From positions 19,000,739 to 19,064,738 of the forward strand of contig NC_033621.1 in assembly GCF_001540865.1 (NCBI RefSeq): 64,000 nucleotides of DNA, written 5' to 3'. Shown here in pieces: positions 43,602-56,419 of this stretch. The position numbers were made by a program, and so were the translations under genes. Position 1 is the first letter of the stretch. Every line of letters begins with the position of its first letter. The DNA comes from Ananas comosus (taxonomy: Eukaryota > Streptophyta > Magnoliopsida > Poales > Bromeliaceae). The notes beneath the pieces are model-generated. The model did not search any database. It saw only the letters and a list, made by a program, of their open reading frames with translations, and was not told the DNA's origin.

Positions 43602-46600
43602 ATGGCGAAGCCGAGCTCGACCCGGTGGCCCCGCGCGATGGCATCCTCCCTCTTGCCGCGAGGCGACGTCCTCCTTCTCCTCCTCGCCTTCTCCGTCATA
43701 ATCTCCCTTCTCACCCACGAGCTCTCCCGCCGCTCCGCCCTCGCCGCCCACTTCGAGGGCTTCGACTCCGACGAGCTCGCCTCCGCCTACGACGCCGCCG
43801 AGGAAGACGAGGACGACGACGCGGCCCTCGCCTTTACCCCTCTCTCCCCTCCCATCTCCCAATCCGAGTCCCACCACGGACCCCCGCCGCCGCCGTCGCC
43901 GCCGCCTCCTTCGGTCGCCTCCGACGATCCCGGCTCCGCGGCGTCGAAACCCTCGCTGCTCGATCTCTGGGACGAGGACGAGTTCGAGGGCATCCCTGTA
44001 CCCTCACGTGATCAGATCCCCTCCGAGCCCTCCGAACCCCACCCCTCCTCCGATCCGGAGCCCTCGATCCCGACCATCGCATCCCCCGCCTCCTTACTCC
44101 GCTCGTACTCGATCGAGATCGCGTGCGTCAGCTTCCTGATCTGCTTCGTGATCAACTACTTCACGGGCAAGCGCGAAAACGAGGCGATCGCCCTCGCTTG
44201 GGCCTCCAAATTCGCTACCAAGGACTCGATCTTCGACAAGAACTTCAGCCTCCTCGGCACGGGCGACGGCAAGGACACGCCGCTGCTGCTCAAGGAGGGG
44301 CAGGACGTGTTCAAGTTCTATGCCAGCGGCCGCCGCCATTGCCAGGGCATGCTCGCGACGATGGAGCTGCGGAGCCGCCACGACCTGATCTCGAGGATGC
44401 TCGACGTGGTGCTCGCGAGAAAGGACACGATCACCTTTGAGGTGGTGATGAACGAGGACGCCATGGACCACGTGGTGCTGGCGATGGCGAGGAGGAAGGC
44501 GGCCAAGGCCATGCAGAAGGACGCGCGGGACCTGCAGAGGTTCGCGGGGCTGTTGCTGGCGCCACCGGCTGGGAGGAAGTGGGTCGCCGATGAGTTGCTG
44601 GTGGTCGCAGAGTCCAAGGAGGTTGCGGGGGATCTGATCACCGATGCTGTGCTCGATCAGGTCAGTTCTTTTCCCTAGGTTTGATGAATCTGTTTGAGGT
44701 TTCTTAGATTTCTTTTGACAACATTTAAATTGAATTGATTGTGTAACACTTAATATTAACCAAGAAGAAAATTGAAGGAGATGATTTACAAATTGCACCT
44801 GTTACTAATGTTTTCTTTTCTTTCTTCCACTATACCACTATAATATTTGTTGATTTTATCATCCTGCTTCATTTATGCATGCAATTAATTCACTAGACTA
44901 GCCTAGTAAAGTTTGGTCGTTTGTGTGTATCCATTGTTAGCGAGAACCAAGCAAGGGCATCTATCAGCAACAATTTAGGGCTTGTTGTAGTGTTAAGTTC
45001 TCTATTGAGACTATTCATAGGGGCATCAAATCACAGATCCACTAGCCATCGTGTCACAAACTTGTATTTAAGCTAAGAAATGATTCACATGAAGCGTTCG
45101 AACTGTGAAAGTTGCTTTGGAGGTCAAATTTTCCCAATTTTAACCCATCCTTCGATCTTCTTGCTCTGTGTTACTATTTCCTTTTTTCTGGTATGATTTC
45201 CCTTCGTGGTAACATAAACCTTTAACCGCAACAAGAGCGAGAACTCAATAAGTTAGCAATTAGGTTGAGGGTACTTAAACTGACAGAAATATACATCTTT
45301 ATCAATCACGCCTGGCACTTGCTGATAAATTGATCACATTGCGTCAGTATGTTAAATTTGGGTGATGAAATTGACTATTTTCGAAGGATAAATGAAGAAC
45401 AATCTTGTAATACTTAATTAAGCCAGAGTTATTAGAGTGGTGTAGATATTTCAAATTTTTTAAGCTGCATGTTTCATATTCTATACCATGGAGGAATAAC
45501 ACTTCATATGATGAAAGCACGTTGTCTTAGAAACTAACTGATTTTAGGCGTGACTTTAACTGTAGTATCTAATTACTTTACTAGATAAATCAAATTACTT
45601 TTCCTTGCTAATCTTCTAGTGCATAATCTTTCAACTAAGCAGTCTCTTTTCTTGATTGTAATGTGTAAGAGTGCAGCAATGATAGCTAAAAATATTAATG
45701 AACTTGATTCAAGTTTGATGTCTTAAATTTTCTGGAGTAGTGAGATGATTTTCTTTGATGATCTTTTGATATGAATTCTTTGTGGTTACAAAAGTGTAAC
45801 CAGATAATAGGAGAGTTGTTGGTTTGTTTTTCGGTGTTTTACAAGCTATTCTAGCGACTAATATACATATATATATGAATATTAAAGTGATTAGAAGTAC
45901 AACAAGTAGTATTTATTTCTTGTAAGTTACGCACAATCTGACAAAAATTTAATTTATCTTACTTGCACTCCATTATCTTCTAGGCCGAAATTACCTTCCA
46001 TTGTTGTTTGATTGCTGTATTAAACTATTCCATCTTCTCCCAATATTTAACTTTTGAAGGTTTACTTTTCTTTGGTATTCTTTTTTCTTTGAGATTTGTT
46101 CTAATATTTCACAGATTCACTTTATAGCAATTGCTAGTGGAATGGTTCTTCAAGATATGTTTTATATTTTATAACCTTTCACCTAATTTCTTTATAGTGC
46201 TTGTTCTGCTATTCTTTTGGGCAAAACAAATAGCAATAGATGTTGGTTAGTCAGTGTCAGCTTTACTAACAAAAAGTCTTCAACAAGAAATTTAGTTTCT
46301 CTTGGCCTTTTTATGTAGGGTTGCTACATTCGTACAAGATGAATTGCATTTTGAAGTGCATTTGCACCCTTTTCTTTTTGTTATTTATGCAGGGAGATCT
46401 ATTGAACTTATGAAGGTTTTGTCATCTTTTGTCATCTATAGATCTTTATTTAGATTAATAGTGAATCGAAGACCTTGAATAATTTTTTCTTTCTTCTTTT
46501 GTTTGAGATGTACAGTGAGCTGGTACTTGGTCTATTTAGGAGGCCCATACTTTTATATAGAATGACTGTGAATTGATGATCTTGATGGGTTTTGCTTTCT

Positions 46601-49600
46601 TCTTTTGGTTGAGGACATAGTTTTCAGTAAGGTTTTCTTCCCTAGATTTGAGCCTTGTTATTTGAGACAACTGGTTTCCATTATCTTAGGCTTTACTTTT
46701 AAACGCTTGGTTTAAGATTTTATATGCTCCTTTCCATAACTATAATTCCATCTAAGCGTGCTTGGTGGTATATCTTTCAACAGTCAATCTTAGCTCTGAC
46801 AAGTGAGAACTATTGTGTTACGTTGCTTGACAGCCGGCATACAATTTTTGTCAAGAAAACTGTAAAAATTGGATCTACACATCTTCTAACAACAAATTCT
46901 TTTATATTCTCCAAGATCCTTGTTGGATTTTAATTTGAATTCTCTTATCATTCTTATTTTCTGTAAGGACATAATTGTTCAGATTCTGCTAATCGTGCTT
47001 TGTAGTTTTTATTTTTACTAAGCATGTAAACTACTCAGAAATAAAATATTCTTTTAAAACCTCTTTGGGGTACCAATTAACTTAATTTTGTCCTGTTGGG
47101 TCTCAAAAACTTTATTAGCAGAAATATTCAGGTAATAAAAGTCTAAAATTAACATTCTCCTGCAATAAAGATTTTTTTAGCATTTATTGTTAAAATTTAA
47201 ATGTGATAGCTCTGGTCATTATTATTCAAAAGAGTAACATTTTGCATAAGGAAGATTCATTTGTATCGATGGCACACATCTTTTATTGTTTCTTGACTAC
47301 TTGACTAATGTTGGTCACTAACGAATTGATGAACTATAGGCCTAGGTGGTAAATTGCAAAAAATTGAAACTTTAGGTGGCAAATATGAAATTTTTAAAGT
47401 TTTGGATGACTGTGCAAACGAGAAAGCTCGGGTGCTTCCAATGCACTTAACCCTAAAATTAAATATAAAAAAAATGTGTGATAGTTTATTGAAATATGTG
47501 ATAAATGAAAGAGAACATAGAATAATCAGCAAGAATAAGACACAGCTGAATATTGTGAATTTATGCAAAACAATGTTTGAATAATTTAGTGCAAAACGAA
47601 GACGAATATTCAAGTGCAATGGTGATGTATCAAAATGAATCAACATAGGAGTATATACCATATTTATATTTAAATTTGAGTGAATAATCTTAGCATTGTC
47701 ATGCTGAGCCTACCTATATCCTTTAAAATGCAGGATAATAGACGACTCATTTTTCTATTATGCTAACGTTGTACTACATAAGGATGCCGTCTATGTTGGA
47801 CGGTGTGGCCCCTACATATGTAGTTGCATATGCGGGTGCTAGGGTGCATGCATTGCTTTCCAGAATACTGATTAAAATGTTGTTGCAACTGCAAGCTTAG
47901 GATGCAATAATTTGACTCTTCGTGGATAGAATTGTTTGTTGATTTTGACCTTTTGACTTAGACTTGCCAATGTGGCACAGTAAGACGGGCTGAAAATATC
48001 CTTTGACGCACGCTAAAGCTGTCGGCTTTACTAGTGTTAAATTATATGAAAAATCCATTATTCTCCAATAGCTTAAGCTACCAAAGATTGATCTCTTAGG
48101 AAACAGAGTTAGAAATATACGTTAACACTCCCATTCGCTTGCATGATGGATATGAAAGACACATGAAATTAATAGGTGAGGCAGGGAAGGAGTATGTAAT
48201 GTGGGAATTTAACCCGTTAAATATTGAAGGTGGACGCTGAACCCAAAACTTTATAAAATGAAGGGGTTTAAAATTGGCTCTGATACTATGTTAAAGAATG
48301 TGAAACAACCGTTGTTCTCTAATAGCTTAAGCTTTTAGAGAACAGTGTTTTTAATATTTATATTCAACACTTTTGGAAAATAACGATTGTTTTTGCTAAT
48401 TTAACATGGTATCAGGGGGGGATTAGTTCAAATCCTGCTAGACTGCCAAACTCATTTAATTTTCTCCCATTTAATTTAAGTCAATATCTTGGGCTTGTCG
48501 AGTCTAGACGTGAGGGGAACTGTTGAATATCAAATATTTAAAATACCATTCTCTAGTAGCTTAAGCTATTGAAGAATAATGGTTGTTGTTTTTTATGATT
48601 TAACAACTAGACTAAATCTAAAGGGGCATTCTTCAGTATTTCGACAGACTGTTTATCTCTTGGTTAGGCATGAGTATGAAACTCGTCTCTTTGCAACTAA
48701 TATGAAAGGGAGCAACTTGTCTAGGAGGCAAGAGCATCCATGACTAATAGAGGAGTGGGGATGAAAGCTATTGTTATTTGAATGTGCCGCTAGCATATTC
48801 ATTTTCCCATTGCGAAAAACTGTGTTCGGTAGGATGAATCGTTGGGAAAACCGAGCAGCTTGTCACGGACTTAGCGTTTTCGTTCGCAAAGCCCGTGCGG
48901 CGCCCACCTTTCCTGCTCGAAGATGGACAAGCCTTTGTCCCTGTTGCTAGCCCGGACCTTCGCGTCCTACGACTAAGTATGCAAAGGGAAATGACAAAGA
49001 GAAAGAGGCAGAGGTTCTCTCAAAAAGCTAAGTACTACATTACTTAGAAATGAGAATTACAACCTACAAACAGCATACAAACACACTCTCTTGTGTGTCA
49101 TGGCCTTAGCCAACCCCACTATTTATAGGCCTAATGAGCCTTTTCAACTCACCCACTAGCCACATAACTCACCCACTATTACATACATAATGAGCCCTCA
49201 TAATGAGCCATCATAATTGCCAAAAGCTCAAGAGTTACCCATAACTCCCATGAGTTTCATAACCTTTGAGTTTCCCACAGCGGGTTGGGTTTGGGTCTCC
49301 TTGACAACCTGCTTCGACCCGTCTTCAACCCGAACTCGCTAAGCAGATTTGGGCCAGGGACCGGGCTGCATAGACATTTTTCTAAGTCCCTGACAAGCTG
49401 CTACCCACTTATGGAAAACATGAGGTGCATATAGTTTCTAAATGCTGTCAAGTTAAACTTTGTTGTCCTTCACAAAAGTGAGGATATAGGACTCCTATGG
49501 TCATTGTGATTATTAGGTGAGTATTCCTAGTGGATCAACCTATATTGGTGCATGCTTGTTTGCTGCTTGAACAACTCTAATGTTCAACAACAAATATATA

Positions 49601-51240
49601 CAATATTTTCAAGTTTTATAAGGATTTACATCTTTTCAAATCAGTGTATAAGTAAGGTCGTTAAGTCATTTAGGCAGTCCCTAGGTGTGGGGATCCCCTA
49701 ACAATCTAGGCACCGTGTAGTCGCTAAGGTGGACTGTTTCATGACCGAGGTAGCCAATTAAACATTATGTAAATATGATTGCAAGAAAAAAAAAAAAAGG
49801 TTGAAGGAATACTGTATCTTTATCTTTATTTGTTCAATACTCGTCAATCATACCCGTTTATCCTCATCAGCTAACTGCCTTTTCTCTTTTAAACTACAAC
49901 TGTAGAGACAGCACATCAAATCTTCAATTTAATAAATTTTAGGTAAATATCTTAATAAATTGTCTAAGCAATCCCTTGGCAATTGGCATTGGCTTGGTAT
50001 AGACTGTGCCTATGTGTCACCTTGTTCCTATGTGACTAGTTTATCCAAAAGTAAAGGCTGTTGGATGATTCGGACTTACAAACCACCTAGGCAACACTTT
50101 CAACAACTATAGGCATGAGCATATCTTTGACATCTTTTGCTGATTTGAATGCCATTCCTCCTGATTACTTGATATAATCTACAACCTCTGCATAAAGCTC
50201 GAACTCAAGTTAATCCTTATTTTATTAATTGTAGTCTCAATTTACTTTAACGGGCGGTGTCATTAATGTGTACCACAATTTTGTCGTTGCTTCTATGTAA
50301 ATGTCTTGGCCATTTTCACTACACAATTGTGCTGATCTAATTGTTTGAAAGCATCACGATGAGAATTGGAAATATGGCACATTGGAGTACCGCATTGACT
50401 TCATTATTTTGATCTCCCTACAGGTTTTTGGTGATAAGGCATTTGAGAAATTTGGGAAGTGGTTCATCTCGCTTCACTTCTCCGACCAACAATTAGGCTC
50501 TCACAAGAAAATCCTAATGTTCAAATTTGTGCTTCCTGATACCAAGAACATGGCTGACATGACGCGATTGGTCGCCCTTGTGCCTTATTACATCGATCTA
50601 ATTGGACGCTACAAACTAAGCTCTCATGTGGGTAATTTATCTTTATGAGCCGCCATTCAAATTTGTCGGACTCTGGCTGTGTTTGGTTATAGGGTATAAA
50701 GTAGGGATTGTGATGAATTTCTCCACATCCAACCAAACACAACGGAGTTAGCTATTCCCTTTTTGAATTCAGTAGGGAAGATATCCCTTCATTCCTGGGA
50801 TAATAATTCCATGGGGTGTTGTAGAACAACAATTTCCCCATGGGTAGGCTCCTATGCCATGCCATCTCTTCCTCACTATTTCAGCCAAACAAAACGGAGA
50901 TATGATAACACCTTGGAACTAAGTTTGTCTTTGGGGTATTTGTTGCTGTCCCTGAAACAGAACAAACCGCAGCATCTCTATATAACTTATATTGTATTTG
51001 CTTTAATTTCAGGCTCGCGCCAAAACTGAAGCTGCAAGAGCAAAAGCCACCCAGGAGGCATATAAAGATCTTCAGAACGCAAGGCAAGAAACTCTTCAGA
51101 AGAAGAAGGCAGAGAAGAGGAAGCTGATGGAAGAAGCTGAAACGAAGATGAGTGCAGAAGCACTTAGGAAGAAAGAGGAGAAAGAACGTGCTCGGATGAT
51201 GAAGAAGGTGGGCCCAAGAGTTAAGATGCTCCGATCATAA
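43602..51240 (+). CDS. CCDC47: CCDC47-like PAT-complex membrane protein, 3 exons
   Basis: Exons: 43602-44660, 50424-50627, 51013-51240, all phase 0, giving 496 residues. Splice sites are CAG|GTCAGT, CTACAG|GT, CAT|GTGGGT and TTTCAG|GC. Residues 22-38 are a hydrophobic signal or membrane segment. Residues 60-160 are an acidic, Pro/Ser-rich, presumably lumenal region. Residues 168-187 form a membrane segment (EIACVSFLICFVINYF). The cytosolic domain follows (NENEAIALAW-like ENEAIALAWA, then VFGDKAFEKFGKWF in exon 2). The last 75 residues are highly charged and coiled-coil-like (KKKAEKRKLMEEAE), ending KMLRS. Known for the family: with Asterix it forms the PAT chaperone complex at the ER translocon, helping insertion of multi-pass membrane proteins; animal versions also affect ER calcium. 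The length matches the family (about 480). No breaks are seen. Confidence 0.93.
48035..48605. mobile_element. Second inverted-dimer TRIM, in intron 1
   Basis: Order: LTR in minus orientation (48035-48127, TGTTAAATTA...GTTAACA); reverse internal region with purine tract just inside 48128 and primer site GGCTCTGATACTATG at its right end (48276-48290); central LTR-like unit (48289-48369, with extension to 48406); primer site TGGTATCAGG (48407-48416); forward internal region; purine tract GTGAGGGGAAC; forward LTR (48521-48605). Each LTR is itself nearly palindromic around TAGCTTAAGCTA. One 5-bp duplication, ACTAG, flanks the entire unit (48030-48034 and 48606-48610). No ORF. Confidence 0.85.
48861..49395 (-). 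mobile_element. Solo LTR in intron 1
   Basis: Ends TGTCACGGACTTAG and CTAAGTCCCTGACA are inverted. The flanks are AGCT on both sides (48857-48860, 49396-49399), possibly a degraded 5-bp duplication. On the minus strand a TATAAATAGTGG-like promoter (about 49130 in plus coordinates) precedes CT-rich sequence, giving the orientation. Confidence 0.65.
50628..51012 (+). other. Intron 2 of the CCDC47-like gene
   Basis: 385 bases, GTGGGT...TTTCAG. It contains GTGTTTGGTT and AACCAAACAC as a small inverted pair (50679-50739), a likely MITE remnant. Confidence 0.7.
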
Positions 51241-52093
51241 TTCTTTCTCTCCTTTGATTCCCCTAAATTCCCCTCGACTCGAACTGTAGTTTAAATTCGA
51301 TCCGGCCACAATGTTGCTTTGGGGACGAAATACACAATTTTTGACTGTAAACGAAACAAAACTACTTGAGACGATTTATACGATGTTTCGGTTGCTGTTT
51401 AGTCAGTTAGAAATGTTGTTCGGTTGCGGGGTATTCTATTATGTTGTCTGGAATGTTATGTTGGTCTAAGTTAGGTATAGAACATCCTGGATTCTCCAAT
51501 ATTTATGCTGTATTAGCCTTTTCTTTTGTTGTATAATCTAAGCATCACACATGTTGATTTTTTTTTGAGGCTATCATGTGGTTTTTTTTTTTTTTTTTTT
51601 AGGACTTCTTGTGGTTTTTTCTTTCTTTTATTTCAATTTTTTTTTTTCATACATGAAGGTTGAGTGATGAGTTTTGTTGATGATTTATTGAGAGGAAACT
51701 AATGCACTAAAAAGTTGATTTACGCAGTATCAAGCAAACCAATTCACAAATCGTTATAAAGTGATTTCTAAATAAATATCAGCAAGTTTGTGCGTATTAA
51801 ATGCATAAATTCAGGAAAAGATACTTTTTGGAATATATATATTATCTAGCAGGTCTCTCTACAGATTAGTGCACAAGTGAAATGATTTTTAGCCATATAG
51901 TTGTTATAATACTCATATACCTTTCATTCTCTTTTAGATGTAGCATTTCTTAGTTTGGTTCGCATATTGTACATTTACGAGAAAGCAATGGTAAATGTTT
52001 GAGATACTAGGATACATTATTATTCTTGTCCAACGATGCAAATTTTGGAGATAGTACATTTGTTGTGAATTGTGATTAGTAGTAGTAGACCAC
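51241..52093. other. 3' flank of the host gene
   Basis: Probable 3' UTR, then AT-rich intergenic DNA with T tracts (51559-51600, 51637-51648). No gene seen. Confidence 0.5.
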
Positions 52094-52733
52094 TGTAATG
52101 ACTGGGGCGACAACCAGGAGGAAGAAGGGAGGTAGAAGGCCGTGGGAAAGGATGGTGGAAGGAGCTAGGGCAGCAAAAGAGGAGACCGATAGGATCAAGC
52201 TAAGTCAAAGGGTATAGGCATAAATAAACAAGCTTATTGGAGCGGGTACTTATCGGTAATGGAGCGGGGCAACGAAGAGGATTTGTCCGGTTGGGAAGAT
52301 CAAGGGGGACTCTAAGAGAGGCCCTTATTGAACCGCCCAATGCATCTCTGAATTAGGCCTGAGTCGGCCCATTTAGTATTCAGTAATTTACATCTCCAAA
52401 CATATGCAATTTACATTTCAGTACTAGAAGTAGAGAGTAGATAAGGTCATTATAAACAAAATGGGGCATGAATGGAAAATTGGTATTCTTCTTCCCCAAA
52501 CTTCTTCTTCTCTATACCTCTTCTCCAATCCTTCTCTTCCTACTCCCAGTTCCCCAATTCTCAACTCTCTACCTCAATTCCTCACCCCTCTCTACCTTTG
52601 TCTCTTTTATTTTACCTTTTCTAACAGCAATTTACCTTGGAACCGCAACTGGAAGCCACCATCATCCTCACTGTCGTCCTCACCTTAGAGAATTCTCATC
52701 ATTGATGGGTTGCAACTAGTCCGGGATTTTACA
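52094..52733 (+). mobile_element. 5' LTR of second gypsy element
   Basis: Begins TGTAATGACTGGGG, ends CCGGGATTTTACA, and is followed by AATTGGTATCAGAGC. 640 bases. The CT-rich block at 52490-52620 is leader-like. No matching 3' LTR is found before the window end. Confidence 0.8.
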
Positions 52734-52735
52734 AA

Positions 52736-52749
52736 TTGGTATCAGAGCA
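52736..52749 (+). other. Primer-binding site (initiator Met tRNA)
   Basis: TTGGTATCAGAGCA just after the LTR. Confidence 0.85.
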
Positions 52750-52879
52750 CACGATCCCTCGGACAGGTAACCGAGCCCACTATTCGCATCGCGATCTGTA
52801 TCAAGGGAAGAAGGTTCAGTCATTATTTCATCGGATATTAAAATAGTAACTCTGCCTTAGTACGACATCACAGGCTCCA

Positions 52880-54100
52880 TTGAAAAATTGCAGTTGTCAG
52901 GAAGATTGGGGGAAAGAAAGAGAATCGATTCAAGTACAATAGCAGAAAAACCCTAGAGGGAACAAAGATAGCTGAGGGTAATAGACTAAGAGAAATAAAT
53001 GAGCACGTCAGAATGCAATGACTCACCGTAGAATGTAACGACAAGGTAGAGGAGAAATTGCAGCAATTCAATATTGATTGTACTAAGAAGATCGACATCC
53101 TTGCACAACAATTAGATGAGATACAACAGGAGAGTCAATAGACGTACGAAGCACTGCAGATTGAAGCGGCTAGACGGCATGAGATAATGCTGGAGGAGAA
53201 TGCTCGCAGACATGAACAATTACTTAAACTGTTCACTGCACCACCACAGCCAACGAGTCTGCAATCCTTGGGCAATGCAACTATAAGTAATGCATTAGTA
53301 ATTATAAGAAAGGGAAAGCAATAACGCATACTCACCATAGGGAAGGCTCATCTAAATCACCAAGCGAAGACAAAGGCAAGGGGATAATACCAAACCCCTA
53401 CAGAACCAAAGGGAGGGTGGAGGAGCAGCTGGGCAAATTCCACCAGCACACGCCCTACCCCAAACTAGATTTTCCAACCTTCTAGGGGGATGAGCCACGG
53501 GAGTGGAGTAGCAAATGTGAGCAATATTACAAGATTTACCAAATACATGAACCTCAGTGGGTGGAAATTGCCACAATGCACTTCACTGGGAAGGCCCACA
53601 AGTGGAAGGAAGGGTACTTTATCGACAAACCTGATATCAGTTGGAAGGAGTTGGCCGAGATAGTTTGCAAGAGGTTTGAGGGCTTGGACATGGGGAGAAT
53701 AATAAGGGAATTTAACAAATTGGTACAGACACCGACCGTCCCTAGAGCAAGTGGCAAAGGGCTTGGTGGTTGGTACCCGAGACCCAAGTTCGAATCCTAG
53801 TTGATTCACATTTCCAGCTAAGTTTATTTCTAAATGAAATAAATGAAGCGGGTAGCGTGCTACCTATCTCTCAAAAAAAAAAAACCAAATTGGTACAGAC
53901 CAGCATGGTGGAGAAGTACTAAAAAAGATTTGAAGAATTAAGGGTGAGAATGCTGTATCTCAACCCTGCGCTTAGTGAGAGGCACTTCATAGAGAGCTAT
54001 ATAAGTGGGCTAAAAGAAGAGTTGGTCCCTTTCTTAGACCAGTCTTGGCCAACAACACTGGAGGAAGTGTACGAGCAAACTAAGTTGCACGAGTAGGCAT
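52880..54100 (+). pseudogene. Gypsy gag, broken and carrying a SINE
   Basis: Fragments of a gag run in order: helical EIQQESQ and ENARRHEQLLKLF, then the capsid blocks EWSSKCEQYYKIYQ, IATMHFTGKAHKWKEGYF and WKELAEIVCKRFEG. The SINE follows at 53731-53885, then MVEKY, FEELRVRMLYLNP and FIESYISGLKEEL. Several stops are present (for example TAA 53922-53924). Confidence 0.75.
53731..53885 (+). mobile_element. tRNA-derived SINE
   Basis: About 155 bases. The head has an A-box-like AGAGCAAGTGGCAAAGG and a B-box GTTCGAATCC at RNA polymerase III spacing, then a body and an A-rich tail (CTCTCAAAAAAAAAAAA). The 15-base duplication CAAATTGGTACAGAC is identical on both sides (53716-53730, 53886-53900), the hallmark of LINE-style insertion. 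Confidence 0.9.
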
Positions 54101-55158
54101 TGTCTATTATCCCAAGAAAGAGTAAGGTATCTTACCGTGCAGCCATAGGGCCTTCTCAAGGAAATAATGCACGTAAAACCGTCGCGGCAGGTAGGGAATC
54201 TAAACCTTATTACCTAAAGCCCCCAAACCAGTATCACGGCCTCGATAGGCAGTTATTTGAGCAAAGAAAGGCAGCGGGACTATGTTATAAATGTGGGGAG
54301 AAATATCAACTAGGACATCAATATCGAAACAAGACACTGCATCAAATCTGTGCCAATCTCACAACCGATGAAGTATTTGATGAAAAGTTACTGCAATCAG
54401 AGAATGAAGAGGATTTACCTACTCCTAAGAAGGGAGGAGAAGATGGCATCTCAGTGCATGCTCTCAGTAGACAAAACCCACCCGACACAATCGAGGTGCA
54501 AGGAGAAGCAGGAAGTAAAACCTTGACTATTTTAATAGACAGGGGAGCACACACAGCTCATCAATTCCAAGTGGCCAAAGTGGTCAAGGCCAACATGACT
54601 GCAGCTACTACTCTCGTAGTAACCGTAGCTAATGGCCACAAGGTTATGAGCAAACTCAAGTGCGCCAACTTCCAATGGACTATGCAAGGAGAGACTTACT
54701 AATCAAAATTGAGAGTAATAAAACTAGACGGTTCCAGTATAATTCTAGGTATAGATTGGTTGAGAGCTTACGGCAATGTTACCGTTGATTACATCAACAA
54801 CTCGGTTTCATTCACCAAAGAAAGGAAACCAATAGTACTAAGAGGTATAGCCGAGGGGGATAAGGTGAGGACAATAACTGCTGAGTTGAAATCAATATCC
54901 GTGAAGCAATGGTGCAAGGCTGGAATGGAAGGACATTGTTGTACCATAGGGCAATATTACCCAGCTGATGCTGCAGAGAAGGAAGGCACAATACCTACAC
55001 CAGTTCAGTTGGTGTTGGATCAATATCATGATATATTTCAAGAGCCGAAGGGGTTACCCCCTAGGAGAATAAGGGCCACAAGATTCCTCTACAAACCGAG
55101 ACAACACCTTTCAGCATTAGACCCTACCGCTACAGTAATGACCAAAAAGATAAGATAG
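54100..55158 (+). pseudogene. Gypsy zinc knuckle and protease region
   Basis: The first frame (54100-54702) has a knuckle CYKCGEKYQLGHQY lacking its last Cys, then the protease site as LIDRGAHT instead of the usual D-S/T-G. The second frame (54709-55158) has IILGIDWLRAYG and the pre-RT linker VLDQYHDIFQEPKGLPPRR. The altered active-site triplet suggests a dead protease. Confidence 0.8.
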
Positions 55159-55159
55159 A

Positions 55160-55944
55160 AAGACAAGTAAGCGAAATGTTACAGGCCTCCATAATCCAAC
55201 CGAGCACAAGCCCGTAGCATCCCCCGTGCTCCTAGTAAGGAAAAAGGACAACAATTGGCGATTTTGTATGGATTATCGGCAACTGAATAAGGCAACTATA
55301 AAGGACAAGTACCCAATCCCTTTAATAGATGATTTGTTGGATGAATTAGCAGGTTCAAAATATTCTTCTAAGATCGATTTGAGATCCGGATACCACCAAA
55401 TAAAGATGGATGTTGAGGATGTGCACAAGACAGCCTTCAAGACTCATCGAGGGCACTACGAATTCCTGATTATGCCTTTCGGGCTAATGAATGCGCCCGC
55501 GACATTTCAAGCGATTTATGACTGAGGTATTTGATCCTTTCTTAAGAAAATTCATGCTAGTATTATTTGACGATATACTTGTGTACAACAAAGAGTTGAA
55601 GGAGCATATGGAACACTTAAGAGTAGTGCTCCAAGTACTCAAGGAGAAACAATTGTATGCCAAACAGAGTAAATATTTTTTTGGGCAAAGGTGAGTAGAA
55701 TATTTGGGGCATCTGATATCGGAGAAAGGCGTGGCCATAGACCTTATCAAGATAGAAGCTATGAAAAGTTGGCCCATACCTACTACGATCAAGGAATTAC
55801 GAGGATTCTTTCACTGGATACTATAGGAGGTTTATAAAAGACTATGGAGGAATAAGCAAACCCCTTACGGAGTTACTCAAGAACAACCAATTTGCATGGA
55901 ATGAGAGGGCAAAGGAGGCATTCGAGAAGCTCAAGGAAGTCATG
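55160..55944 (+). pseudogene. Gypsy reverse transcriptase (first part)
   Basis: RT blocks in order: [51 protein letters not shown], a one-base frameshift at about 55500, [30 protein letters not shown]. The tether region runs to FEKLKEVM, where an N (55945) and an insert intervene. The missing thumb/RNase H part resumes at 61617. Confidence 0.88.
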
Positions 55945-56419
55945 NATTTTTAGTGGTGGAGTGTGTAAAATTATCCGGGTAGGGAGTGTGTCGAAGGTAA
56001 TGAGTGGAAGTGGCATACGATTTTGTCGGGTTTGATCCCTAGATCACAACAAGATAGAGAATTGATCTTGCAGTTAAAAGATTCACTCCCTGCAATTACT
56101 CTAACCCATAGAGAGGACTATCTGCCGCGAACGAACCGGCCCCGCCATAGGTATTTCTAAGGCGAGTGGTTATTCAAGGTACAGATTAAATTTGTTTAAA
56201 TTTTATTTTGAAATCAGAATTATAGGTTCATGGCTTCCAACAGACTCAAGAGTCTACTATTAATTACCGCACACTTTCAGTGTTAAGGAACCCTCGATTA
56301 AGAGACGAATATGAATGGTGATAATAAAAGAAACCAAACAGGCAAATAAAATTTTATTATTATGATTTGCCGTGTACATGGCTTAAGCAAGGGCATTCCC
56401 CCACGATACATAGATTTCA

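Larger units (their letters stand above)
44661..50423 (+). other. Intron 1 of the CCDC47-like gene (5.8 kb)
   Basis: GT at 44661 and AG at 50422-50423. Most is AT-rich unique-looking sequence without domains. It holds an inverted-dimer TRIM (48035-48605) and a solo LTR (48861-49395). An ORF at 46724-46933 has no recognisable content. Confidence 0.85.

Noticed and set aside
43625..44798. Opposite-strand and alternative-frame ORFs over exon 1 of the CCDC47 homologue (up to 234 codons)
   Set aside because: Shadows of a GC-rich real exon; no domains.
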